Positions 7,470 to 14,508 of a DNA stretch of 15,835 nt are shown here, one piece after another. Each line of letters opens with the position of its first letter. Position 1 is the first letter of the stretch. Where the stretch lies: positions 1 through 15,835 of the forward strand of contig JALQUJ010000162.1 in NCBI GenBank assembly GCA_023263825.1, written 5' to 3'. Below the pieces are notes generated by a model that worked only from the letters and a program-made list of their open reading frames with translations, had not been told where the DNA came from and did no database searches. Source of the DNA: Porticoccus sp. Its GTDB lineage: Bacteria > Pseudomonadota > Gammaproteobacteria > Pseudomonadales > Porticoccaceae. The translations under genes and the position numbers were made by a program.

Positions 7470-7825
7470 AACAAGTCGCCCAAACCGGCAAACGGCTGGT
7501 GGGTTGCAGCACTTTTTTCCGTTTCCGTTGAAGTATTACCAGATTCAGCCTCAGTGTAACGGGAGTGCTCATTGTCATGGCAATAGATACACAACAACTC
7601 CCAGTTACTACCATCTGAAGGGTTGTTATCGTGGTTATGATCACGATGATGAACGGTTAATTGAGTCAAGTTTTCTCGGGTAAACTCTCGGGCACATCGA
7701 CCACAAACCCAGGGGTACAGCTTTAATGCCTTCTCACGATACCCCTTCTCTCGGTCGTCTCTAGCATGACGAGCATCAGCAACAATCTTGTTTAGCTTGT
7801 TTGATGTTTGATCTGACGGTGCCAT
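7457..7825 (-). CDS. yajD: HNH-nuclease family protein YajD
   Basis: A 122-residue HNH-domain protein that closely follows E. coli YajD (115 residues), for example GYREKALKLYPWVCGRC, TVHHRDH and SNWELLCIYCHD. The zinc/HNH residues are visible: C41-x2-C44, the HH pair at 59-60, C79-x2-C82, then H83 and H87. It is presumed to be a metal-dependent nuclease, but its substrate in the cell is not known to me. The end FAGLGDLLKGK resembles the E. coli tail (NPFADLKAMM). The ATG at 7825 has GGGGCAGG about 6 nt upstream, and this site lies in a repeat unit shared with the end of the upstream hydrolase gene (43-nt gap), so the two probably form an operon. Confidence 0.93.
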   Translation of the reverse strand: MAPSDQTSNKLNKIVADARHARDDREKGYREKALKLYPWVCGRCAREFTRENLTQLTVHHRDHNHDNNPSDGSNWELLCIYCHDNEHSRYTEAESGNTSTETEKSAATHQPFAGLGDLLKGK

Positions 7826-7829
7826 TTAA

Positions 7830-7873
7830 TGCCTGCCCCTTAAAAGCTAGCCCTATAAAGCCTGACCTTTATA
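7830..7873. repeat. Three imperfect 14-15 bp units from the hydrolase stop to the yajD ribosome binding site
   Basis: Units 7830-7844 (tgcctgccccttaaa), 7845-7858 (agctagccctataa) and 7859-7873 (agcctgacctttata) share a gc-ctg/tag-cc-tta pattern. On the minus strand the first unit read contains the hydrolase TAA and the last supplies AAGGGGCAGG, the likely ribosome binding site of yajD. Similarity is moderate. Confidence 0.4.
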
Positions 7874-8921
7874 CCTCAATGGCCAACAGCTCATTAAGAT
7901 GGTGGTCAACTTGCTCAGCATATTTGGGATCCATTCCAAAGAGCCCCAAATGCCCCCAGTGGCTATTAATCACCCTGAATTCACTGTTCGCAACCATTCT
8001 TTGATGATCCTCACAATCTTGAGGAGGAAAAAACATGTCGGCATCAATCGGCATCACAAACATTTTAGCGGTGATCCGACTCAGCGCTGCCTCTAGATCA
8101 CCCCCAGTAATTCTGCTCACATCACCCCGTTGCCACTTCCACGCTAGGCACAGCAAATTGTTAGGATCCATAGGCAGGAAATAACCCTGGGTAAAACCCA
8201 CATAGAAGTCTTCTAGGGAAGAAAAGCCAAGATCTCGCCATAGCTCTTGCTTAAACATTTCGGTGCTATAACCCATCACAGACCAAAGGTCTGCATGTCT
8301 ACGTAATCCACGATGCACTGCATGGGGTTCTTTATACCACCCACCATCCCAGGCAGGATCTGACGTAATTGCTTCGTTCAGTGTTTTTGTGTACAAAAAG
8401 TCATGGGGTGTATTTTTAGCTGTTCCAGCTATTGGTGCTGCCCGTTTGACCATTTCCGGATACCGTACAGCCCATTCCCAAGTCTGTTGAGCGCCCATGG
8501 AACCACCTACCACTAATGCCAAGGAATCAAGCCCAAATTTCTCGGTGAGCAGTTTATGTTGCGCCCGAACATCATCCCCAATTCTTACGTGGGGGAACGC
8601 CGCCATGCCGAAAGGTGCTGGAGTATTGTGGGGAGATGTCGATAAGCCATTACCGATTTGATTGATGATAATTACAAAGTATTTATCTGGGTCTATCGCT
8701 CGACCCTGACCAACATACACCTGCTCCATAATTTTACTGGTACCGGAATACCAAGTAGTCATAAGTATGGCGTTATCTTTATTTGGGTTTAATTTACCAA
8801 AGGTCGTGTAGGCTAATTGGCAGCTTCTAATCGTTCCACCACTTTCTAACTCAAAGTCACCGAGGTCGAAAAGCTCATAGGGCCCATGATTTTCTTGAGA
8901 GTAATAATCGTTTATTAACAC
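7869..8921 (-). CDS. Alpha/beta-hydrolase of the MetX (homoserine O-acetyltransferase)-like group
   Basis: The 350-residue protein has the MetX-type fold: N-terminal LAYTTFGKLN, NQIGNGLSTSPHN, the nucleophile elbow GGSMGAQQTWEW (Ser about 141), the acid in DADMFFPPQ (about 295) and the base in SHWGHLGLF (about 324). It therefore has a full Ser-Asp-His triad. True homoserine acetyltransferases usually read GGSMGGMQ at the elbow and GHD-x-FL at the histidine; here these are GGSMGAQQ and GHLGLF, so I would not call it metX. A transferase or esterase on another substrate is as likely. I chose the GTG at 8921 because GAGGAG lies 8 nt upstream; the TTG at 8927 is only 2 nt from that site. It is followed closely by yajD. 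Confidence 0.85.
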   Translation of the reverse strand: MLINDYYSQENHGPYELFDLGDFELESGGTIRSCQLAYTTFGKLNPNKDNAILMTTWYSGTSKIMEQVYVGQGRAIDPDKYFVIIINQIGNGLSTSPHNTPAPFGMAAFPHVRIGDDVRAQHKLLTEKFGLDSLALVVGGSMGAQQTWEWAVRYPEMVKRAAPIAGTAKNTPHDFLYTKTLNEAITSDPAWDGGWYKEPHAVHRGLRRHADLWSVMGYSTEMFKQELWRDLGFSSLEDFYVGFTQGYFLPMDPNNLLCLAWKWQRGDVSRITGGDLEAALSRITAKMFVMPIDADMFFPPQDCEDHQRMVANSEFRVINSHWGHLGLFGMDPKYAEQVDHHLNELLAIEV

Positions 8922-8960
8922 CAGCAATTCTCCTCATTTGATCAAACACGACACGAATAG

Positions 8961-8977
8961 AGTACCTATATGGTACT
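8961..8977 (-). promoter_or_regulatory. Possible promoter and operator of the hydrolase-yajD operon
   Basis: On the minus strand TTCCCT (8989-8994) and TATAGG (8965-8970) are 18 nt apart and could be -35 and -10. A palindrome with 6-bp arms, agtacc (8961-8966) and ggtact (8972-8977), lies over the -10, as a repressor site would. Both calls rest on pattern only. Confidence 0.3.
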
Positions 8978-9084
8978 TATGTAGCACTAGGGAACATATA
9001 CTGTATCAGGAAGGGATACTTAACGAAAAGTCATCGCTAAGATAATTGAAGACCAGAATAATCCAAGGTAGAAGTCATTCAAAA

Positions 9085-9966
9085 CTAAAGCGGCTCAACT
9101 CCATAAGGTGTTTCCAATTTCATCCGCCACTGACTATTCGTCTTATAGACCCAGCCCTGGACTTCAATGGTTGTACCTTGAAGCTGCTTAAACCAAGATT
9201 TTGAAACCCGATGCTGATGTTCAGAATAAAGCATGACTGTAAAATTGTTATCTAATTTCAGGTGCCAATATTTACCAGTACCAGGTTTACCCGTGCGAAC
9301 GCTCGTCTCTACCCTGCTACGCTGAAACCCACCTCGTTTTACCAATCTAGCCTGTACAGGAAAAATACCCCGATTACTCCAGATGCCTAACTGCTTATCT
9401 TGAGCCTGTTGCTCTGCCTGATCCAAACAACTAGCCAAGGAGAGGTTTGGAGGAATCGCCACATGGTAAGCCAACCCCTGTTGCAATAAAGACTGCTCTA
9501 GATTGTCTCCAGCCCCATTGTAAATATGTCACAACCATCGACCATAATGGTCTTTGTTTTCAATATCAGTGAGTAATTGGGTGCTTTTTGACTGGGAGAT
9601 AAAAGCCTGAACAGCCTGCTTAGCCTGAAGAGAAAAAGGCTGATTCGAGCTACCCTTTTTAGCGACTTCCGTAGCATTTACACCAATCAAGCGGACTTTT
9701 CGACCATCAGATAATGTCTGGGTATCGCCATCATGGACGTGAGAAACCGTAACAACTTCGGTTTCAGCAAAGGGACTACATATAACTTATGTCTCAGGCA
9801 GCTCTGAATTTATGGATAGTTTTGAATATATGGATAGCTCTGAATGTTCTAGGTCAGATTGCTGCCCTTCACCACAACCAGCAAGAGTGGCAATGCCTAT
9901 TAGATAAAGAGCCAGACAAAATAGCCTTACCCCACAAACAAAAAACGCGCTCAAGGAACTAACCAT
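9085..9966 (-). pseudogene. Broken gene for a staphylococcal-nuclease-like lipoprotein (two in-frame stops)
   Basis: Read in a single frame from 9966 to 9085 this is a secreted thermonuclease-type protein of about 290 residues. It has a lipoprotein signal (VRLFCLALYLIGIATLAGC, lipobox LAGC), a low-complexity linker and a nuclease core with DGDT, VRLIGVNATEV and DHYGRWL, which supply the expected Asp, Arg, Glu and Arg. A distal part follows (QQGLAYHVAIPP, QAQDKQLGIW), then an extra C-terminal segment. A TAA at 9787-9789 cuts the linker and a TGA at 9529-9531 follows directly after DHYGRWL. No shift of frame is needed to join the pieces, so point mutations are the simplest cause. The only ATG (9964-9966) lies inside the rpmE terminator and has no ribosome binding site, so the start may also be lost. 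Readthrough or sequencing error are alternatives. Confidence 0.8.
9800..9853. repeat. Three 18-bp tandem repeats in the linker of the nuclease gene
   Basis: Units 9800-9817 (agctctgaatttatggat), 9818-9835 (agttttgaatatatggat) and the more diverged 9836-9853 (agctctgaatgttctagg). As 18 is a multiple of 3 the frame is kept, giving SELSIYSKLSINSEL on the minus strand. The array ends 10 bp before the in-frame TAA. Confidence 0.75.
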
Positions 9967-9973
9967 GAGCGCG
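9940..9973 (-). terminator. Rho-independent terminator of rpmE
   Basis: cgcgctca (9946-9953) and tgagcgcg (9966-9973) form a perfect 8-bp GC-rich stem with a 12-nt loop; on the minus strand it is followed by six T (9940-9945). It lies 37 nt past the rpmE stop and overlaps the only ATG available to the nuclease gene downstream. Confidence 0.9.
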
Positions 9974-10009
9974 CTTCGGTTGCCGGTGAAGGCAAACATA
10001 TAGCTACAA

Positions 10010-10225
10010 TTATTTCTTGGCAGAACGACCAGCAAAACGCTTGTTAAAGCGGTCGATACGACCACCGGTATCAGCAACTTTCTGCTTACCGGTATAAAAA
10101 GGGTGGCACTGTGAACACACATCAATGTGCATGCCTGTTGCCATAGTGGAACCAACTTCAATCACGTTGCCGCAGCTACAAGTTGCCGTCAACGTACCAT
10201 AATTTGGGTGAATTTCAGATTTCAT
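10010..10225 (-). CDS. rpmE: 50S ribosomal protein L31 (zinc-binding, C+ form)
   Basis: L31 bridges the two ribosomal subunits and this form stores zinc. The 71 residues match the family in length and sequence: MKSEIHPNYG, then four cysteines in TATCSCGN (C16, C18) and DVCSQCHPFYTGKQK (C37, C40), and GGRIDRFNKRFA near the end. All four zinc ligands are present, so this is the C+ form rather than the zinc-free YkgM type. The ATG at 10225 follows AAGAGAAC. It is transcribed away from priA, the arrangement seen in E. coli, and has its own promoter, leader and terminator. Identification is certain. Confidence 0.98.
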   Translation of the reverse strand: MKSEIHPNYGTLTATCSCGNVIEVGSTMATGMHIDVCSQCHPFYTGKQKVADTGGRIDRFNKRFAGRSAKK

Positions 10226-10321
10226 GTTCTCTTAGCCTCAATGTCTTGCATACCGCCACCCAATCATCATAATGAATCGTTACGGTGTTAGGCACCATAT
10301 GCCGCTCTCAAACGGAGCGCG
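10226..10321 (-). promoter_or_regulatory. rpmE 5' leader, possible L31 autoregulatory element
   Basis: Nearly 100 nt separate the likely transcription start from the rpmE ATG. On the minus strand CGCTC and GAGCG pair near the 5' end, and GGTGCCTAACACC can form a small hairpin; its CACC could pair instead with GGTG in GGGTGGCGG further down. Autogenous control of rpmE by L31 is known in E. coli. I did not recognise the published leader fold base by base, so this is a candidate only. Confidence 0.4.
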
Positions 10322-10322
10322 C

Positions 10323-10350
10323 ATACTACCAGAAAACAGCCTGTATTCAA
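10323..10350 (-). promoter_or_regulatory. Likely rpmE promoter with GC-rich discriminator
   Basis: On the minus strand TTGAAT (10345-10350) and TAGTAT (10323-10328) are 16 nt apart. GCGCGC follows the -10 directly. A GC-rich discriminator is typical of stringently controlled ribosomal-gene promoters. Confidence 0.5.
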
Positions 10351-10402
10351 GGTTTAACGTAAACAACCGGACACGGATAGTAAGTAGAACCCATAAAACA
10401 AT

Positions 10403-12682
10403 ATGAACAACCCCTCGCATGTGAACCACTCTACTATCTATCGCATTGCTGTACCCTCACCACTGCGCCGACTATTTGATTATTTACCGCCTATCAACGG
10501 TAGTACTAATGACAGTACAAATGATAAAGATCTAGCCCCCGGCACCCGGGTAATCATTCCCTTTGGCCGCCGTAAAGTCGTAGGTATTGTTGTTAGCTGT
10601 ACTAACAACAGCAACTTTCCACGATCGAAACTTAAACCCATTGATACAGTGCTTGATAGCACACCCCTGCTACCGCCACATCTGTTTGAACTTTATGTTT
10701 GGGCTGCTCGCTACTACCAACATCCCATTGGTGATGCACTGATAAATTCTCTACCCTCTCTGCTTCGCAAAGGAGACGACATCCCTGTTCAAGAAGAGAA
10801 ATACTGGCAGCTCACAGACCTAGGTAAAGGCCTGCCTGAAACAGCACTCAAACGTGCACCCAAACAACAGCAAATTCTCAATCTGCTACAACAGCAAAGC
10901 CATGCATGTTATGAGCTCAGTGTTAATGATTTAAAGCGCGCAGAGGCTTCCTCCTCAGCACTTAAGCAGCTGGAAGAAAAAGGACTTATAACATCGACTA
11001 CAAAGGCACTGGAAGGAAAGCCTCTTGAAGAACAGGAAAACCTGCTGGCCGAACAGCCATTAACTCTGCTCTCTGAACAACAACAAGCCCTCGATAGCAT
11101 TGAACTCCATGATTTTAACCCCTACCTTCTGTACGGCGAAACGGGCAGTGGTAAAACCGAGGTCTATCTTCAAGCCATTGAAAAAATACTACGCTATGGC
11201 AAACAGGCCCTGGTGCTTATTCCTGAAATCAGCCTGACACCACAAACTCTCAAACGCTTTGAACAACGTTTTAATTGTCCCATAGCGCTACTTCACTCGG
11301 GGCTGACAGATCGCGAAAGAGCCATCGCCTGGAATGCCGCTAGAACGGGACAAGCTCCGATAGTTCTGGGCACTCGATCAGCAATCTTTACTCCATTGAA
11401 AAAACCTGGGTTACTAATCGTCGACGAAGAACACGACAGCTCATTTAAACAACAAGAAGGCTTCCGTTATTCAGCACGGGATTTGGCAGTAATTCGAGCC
11501 CAAAAAGAATCCATACCACTAGTTTTGGGCTCCGCCACACCCTCACTGGAATCTCTCTATAACTGTGAGCAAAACCGTTACACCAAACTTACCCTCACAT
11601 CCCGTCCCGGCAATGCCGCACAACCGCGCTGGCAACCCGTAGATATTCGCAAGGCCAATCTCTCCAGTGGTTATTCCCGGGAACTGATTGATACCATAAC
11701 TGAAACACTGGTCGCTGGGGACCAGGTCTTAGTCTTTCTAAACCGTCGGGGTTTTGCACCAACATTGAGCTGCCATGAATGTGGCTGGGTTTCTGACTGC
11801 CATCGCTGTGAAGCTAGGCTCACGGTACACCGAAGCCCCAACCGGCTTTTGTGCCACCATTGCGAACACATGGAGCCAATACCTACGGCCTGCCCCTTCT
11901 GCCATAGCGCACAATTACAATGTATTGGTCAGGGTACTGAACGCAGTGAAGAAATTCTGGAAGCACTGTTCCCTGACACCCCCATTATTCGGGTAGACAG
12001 AGACACCACCCGCCGCAAACAAGCCATGAAAGAAATGATGGAGAAAGTGAACAGCGGCGACCCCTGTATTCTTATTGGCACACAGCTACTCGCCAAAGGG
12101 CATCATTTCCCCAATGTAACGCTTGTCGCCATATTAGATGCTGATGGGGGGCTATTTAGCCCGGATTTCCGTGCACCAGAAAAAATGGGGCAACTGATTA
12201 CTCAAGTGGCTGGTCGTGCCGGTCGTGGCGATAAACCGGGCACCGTCATCATCCAAAGCCACCATTGTGACCACCCCCTAATCTCTAACCTCACCCACGA
12301 TAATTACAATGCATTTTGTCAGGAGTTATTCAGGGAACGGGAGTTAGCCCAATTGCCACCCTACCGCTACATGGCCGTTATTCGTGCCGAAGCAGTCAAT
12401 GGTGAAGCCGCTATAGAATTTCTGAAACACTGCCGCCAAAGTGCAGAGCGCCTATTGCCAGCTACTAATAATGCAACCTCTACCAATATAAGTTATCTGG
12501 GCCCGCTACCGGCCCCCATGGAAAGGCGTAGCGGACGTTTCCGCCATCAACTCAGCATCATTTGCAGTGAGCGCAAAGCCCTACAGCGTATGCTCGCAAC
12601 CCTCTGCCCGGAACTAGAGCAATCCCAATTAGCCAAACGAGTACGGTGGTCTGTGGATATTGATCCACAAGATATGACCTGA
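10403..12682 (+). CDS. priA: Primosomal protein N' (PriA), replication restart helicase
   Basis: PriA recognises stalled or collapsed forks and loads the replicative helicase away from oriC. The 759 residues contain the N-terminal DNA-binding domain (YRIAVPSPLRRLFDYLPP, 13-30), Walker A GETGSGKT (245-252), DEEH (341-344) followed by the aromatic-rich loop, GSATPSLES, and eight zinc-binding cysteines in four CxxC pairs between C457 and C500. Motifs GTQLLAKGHHFPNVTLV and QVAGRAGRG follow. It is slightly longer than the E. coli protein (732), partly through a small repeat insert (STNDSTND, about 34-41) in an N-terminal loop. The ATG at 10403 lacks a clear ribosome binding site, but no better start precedes the conserved YRIAVPSPL. 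It is divergent from rpmE and is followed by a SPOR gene after about 100 nt. Confidence 0.97.
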   Translation: MNNPSHVNHSTIYRIAVPSPLRRLFDYLPPINGSTNDSTNDKDLAPGTRVIIPFGRRKVVGIVVSCTNNSNFPRSKLKPIDTVLDSTPLLPPHLFELYVWAARYYQHPIGDALINSLPSLLRKGDDIPVQEEKYWQLTDLGKGLPETALKRAPKQQQILNLLQQQSHACYELSVNDLKRAEASSSALKQLEEKGLITSTTKALEGKPLEEQENLLAEQPLTLLSEQQQALDSIELHDFNPYLLYGETGSGKTEVYLQAIEKILRYGKQALVLIPEISLTPQTLKRFEQRFNCPIALLHSGLTDRERAIAWNAARTGQAPIVLGTRSAIFTPLKKPGLLIVDEEHDSSFKQQEGFRYSARDLAVIRAQKESIPLVLGSATPSLESLYNCEQNRYTKLTLTSRPGNAAQPRWQPVDIRKANLSSGYSRELIDTITETLVAGDQVLVFLNRRGFAPTLSCHECGWVSDCHRCEARLTVHRSPNRLLCHHCEHMEPIPTACPFCHSAQLQCIGQGTERSEEILEALFPDTPIIRVDRDTTRRKQAMKEMMEKVNSGDPCILIGTQLLAKGHHFPNVTLVAILDADGGLFSPDFRAPEKMGQLITQVAGRAGRGDKPGTVIIQSHHCDHPLISNLTHDNYNAFCQELFRERELAQLPPYRYMAVIRAEAVNGEAAIEFLKHCRQSAERLLPATNNATSTNISYLGPLPAPMERRSGRFRHQLSIICSERKALQRMLATLCPELEQSQLAKRVRWSVDIDPQDMT

Positions 12683-12785
12683 AAAGACATATCAGTCTAG
12701 AAACGATTAGAGACCTCTAGCGAGGAACACTACTTCCCCCTACAATGACCGCCAACAAATACATTTGATAGGCTCAACAGAATAT

Positions 12786-13367
12786 ATGACTAGGGATTAC
12801 GCCAAAAAGTCTACCAAAAGAAGTCCCCAGCGTGGTTCCTCTCGAGGCAATGTGAAAAAGCGCCCAAAGAAAAACAATCAAAGCCCTCCCGGTTGGCTGT
12901 GGTTATTTGTCGGGGTTCTGCTTGGTGTTCTAATCATGTCACTCACCAAGCTCTCTGAAGTACCCAGCGACCAAGAGAGTGACATCTCTGAAGATACTTC
13001 AACAGAGAACTCCGACAATAGCGGCAACAAACCCCGCTTTGACTTCTACACCCTGCTTCGGGAGTCCGAAGTTATTGTTCCCGATACCCCGGATACCGAT
13101 AACACGGCAACACAATCCGTTAATTCAAATGACACGTTTCTACTTCAAGTCGGTTCTTTTAAAAGCAACAGCGATGCCGACAGCTTACGGGCACGCCTGT
13201 TATTGCTTAACTTGAATGCAAAAATAGAAAAAGTCAGTCCAAGAAAAAACGAAACCTGGCACCGGGTTATTGTTGGGCCGTTTAGTGACCGATCAGAACT
13301 GGCGGATGCACGGGGAAGATTGGCGAGTAATGGTATTGATTCGTTGTTGTTAAAGCGGAAGAAGTAA
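12786..13367 (+). CDS. SPOR-domain inner-membrane protein (FtsN-like)
   Basis: The 193-residue protein has a basic cytoplasmic N-terminus (about 1-35, Lys/Arg-rich), one transmembrane helix (about 37-54), an acidic Ser/Asp linker, the short motif FDFYTLL (about 85-91) and a C-terminal SPOR domain (about 117-190: FLLQVGSF, then WHRVIVGPFSD). SPOR domains bind denuded septal peptidoglycan, and this layout is that of FtsN and related division proteins. In E. coli ftsN also lies close downstream of priA. I start at the ATG at 12786; the frame extends to a TTG at 12765, but the seven extra residues have no ribosome binding site. hslV, a common neighbour in related genomes, is not found downstream; a broken gene and an IS remnant follow instead. 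Confidence 0.88.
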   Translation: MTRDYAKKSTKRSPQRGSSRGNVKKRPKKNNQSPPGWLWLFVGVLLGVLIMSLTKLSEVPSDQESDISEDTSTENSDNSGNKPRFDFYTLLRESEVIVPDTPDTDNTATQSVNSNDTFLLQVGSFKSNSDADSLRARLLLLNLNAKIEKVSPRKNETWHRVIVGPFSDRSELADARGRLASNGIDSLLLKRKK

Positions 13368-13427
13368 CTCTGTACTATTAAAAATATGGTGTAAATGTAA
13401 AGCCCCTAGCCTTGCGGAGACTAAACA

Positions 13428-13847
13428 ATGGAATTACGTCTAACCCCAGCTGTTACACTTTTCTGCTCCTTTCTTTTGTTTATCTCAACCGTATTAATGA
13501 TGTCATCAGCCCACTCCGTGCCCTTAGAGGAAGAATGGGGAGACTGGGTTAAAGCGCGCCATACGGATAGAGGCAATCTGTACACTTCGTACAAATACCA
13601 GAAAATACTCAAGGTGCATGGCGTGATACCGAGCATGAGCCGCAAGGGTGATTGTTACGACAACGCTGTTGCTGAAAGCTTCTTTGCTTCGTTAAAGAAC
13701 GAATGGATATTTTATAAAGACTATCGAACTCGAAGGGAAGCCAAACCTGATATCTTTAAATACATTGAGATTTTTTATAACCGGCAGCGATTGCATCAAA
13801 CATTGGACTACCAAGCCCCTGAACAATATGAGCTAAATGCTGCTTAA
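13428..13847 (+). pseudogene. Chimeric ORF: signal peptide of an unknown gene fused to the C-terminal part of an IS3-family transposase
   Basis: The first 43 residues or so are a gene start: GGAG lies 8 nt before the ATG and the N-terminus is a good signal peptide (core LFCSFLLFISTVLMM, cleavage probably near SAHS, residues 27-30), followed by VPLEEEWGDWVKA. From H45 onward the sequence is the end of an IS3-family OrfB integrase: HTDRGNLYTS, MSRKGDCYDNAVAESFFASL and NRQRLHQTLDYQAPEQYE. That part keeps the second Asp and the Glu of the DDE triad but lacks the first Asp and all N-terminal regions, so it cannot transpose. The join is in frame near 13553-13560. I do not recognise the original host gene; its remainder is not seen downstream. 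A secreted 139-residue fusion could be made, but I infer a gene destroyed by IS insertion plus deletion. Confidence 0.85.
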
Positions 13848-13878
13848 TTTAACTGTCCGAGAAACTCAGGGTACTCCA
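13557..13878 (+). mobile_element. Right-end fragment of an IS3-family insertion sequence
   Basis: The fragment runs from the middle of the OrfB catalytic domain to a probable right terminal repeat. The orfB stop is at 13845-13847, and 13854-13878 begins tgtccgag and ends gtactcca, so read inward it starts TGGAGTACCC, with the TG...CA ends expected of IS3 elements. No left end or orfA is present. A target-site duplication cannot be tested because the left end is gone. Confidence 0.7.
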
Positions 13879-13911
13879 GAGCCCTTTAATCGCTTTAATT
13901 CAACTAGTAAT

Positions 13912-14508
13912 TTACTTAGGCCGATTCTTTCCCTTCTGATGCCGCTCAAAATTCTCGGTACTTTTCTCTTTGCTCTTTCTTAGCAGCAAATAAGTCGCAC
14001 CACTCCCACCATGCTGGGGCTGAGCACTGTGAAACGCCAATACTTCATCCATTTGTTGTAACCAGTGATTGGTGCAGCTTTTGAGCAAGGCAGGCTTTTC
14101 TCTGTTTTCCCCCCGACCGTGGGTAATCAAGGCACAGCGAATATCGTGCTTCATACAATCGTTAACAAAGCGGGAAACCTGTAGTTGTGCTTGGGCTACG
14201 GTCATTCGGTGGAGATCTAACCGGGAATCAATGGAGTATTTACCCAAACGCAGGTTTTTAAATACACCATGCTGCACACCATCCCTTTTGAAGCTGAGTA
14301 CATCGCGGGGTTTTACCTGTTTAATAAATTCTTCTGAGGCAAGGGCATGGCTTCCCTCTGCTAATGCCTGTTGCGCAGCTTTTCTGCGGATTTCCATACC
14401 TGGAATTTGTTCTGTGGTTTTTTTCAGATGTACACGGTCAGCGGGCTTTTTTAATGGCTCCACATCGCCCATTTCTTGCTGAAAAAAATCTGAATCGTCG
14501 TCGTTCAC
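13912..14508 (-). CDS. smrA: Smr-domain endonuclease SmrA (YdaL)
   Basis: The 198-residue protein follows E. coli YdaL/SmrA (187 residues) from end to end: an N-terminal acidic segment with DFFQQEMGDVEPLK, then the QHGVFKNLRLGKY segment (79-91). The Smr domain has LDLHRMTVAQAQ (97-108), ITHGRG (128-133) and QHGGSGATYLLLRK (165-178). Smr domains have the fold of the MutS2 C-terminal part and show nicking endonuclease activity; the role of SmrA in the cell is poorly defined. The start is the GTG at 14508, with AGGA 10 nt upstream; the ATG within that stretch is out of frame. The gene ends only 34 bp from the IS remnant, but its tail (ENFERHQKGKNR) matches the family, so it looks intact. Confidence 0.92.
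   Translation of the reverse strand: MNDDDSDFFQQEMGDVEPLKKPADRVHLKKTTEQIPGMEIRRKAAQQALAEGSHALASEEFIKQVKPRDVLSFKRDGVQHGVFKNLRLGKYSIDSRLDLHRMTVAQAQLQVSRFVNDCMKHDIRCALITHGRGENREKPALLKSCTNHWLQQMDEVLAFHSAQPQHGGSGATYLLLRKSKEKSTENFERHQKGKNRPK

Noticed and set aside
9529..9531. TGA in the nuclease gene as a selenocysteine codon
   Set aside because: No suitable hairpin is evident just downstream, the family uses no selenocysteine, and a second stop (TAA) upstream cannot be explained this way.
9967..10161. Upstream extension of the nuclease frame into rpmE
   Set aside because: It reads through rpmE on the same strand in another frame and through its terminator; the lipoprotein signal begins after this part.
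14069..14482. 137-codon plus-strand ORF opposite smrA
   Set aside because: Antisense to a full-length, well-conserved SmrA; its protein shows no family features.
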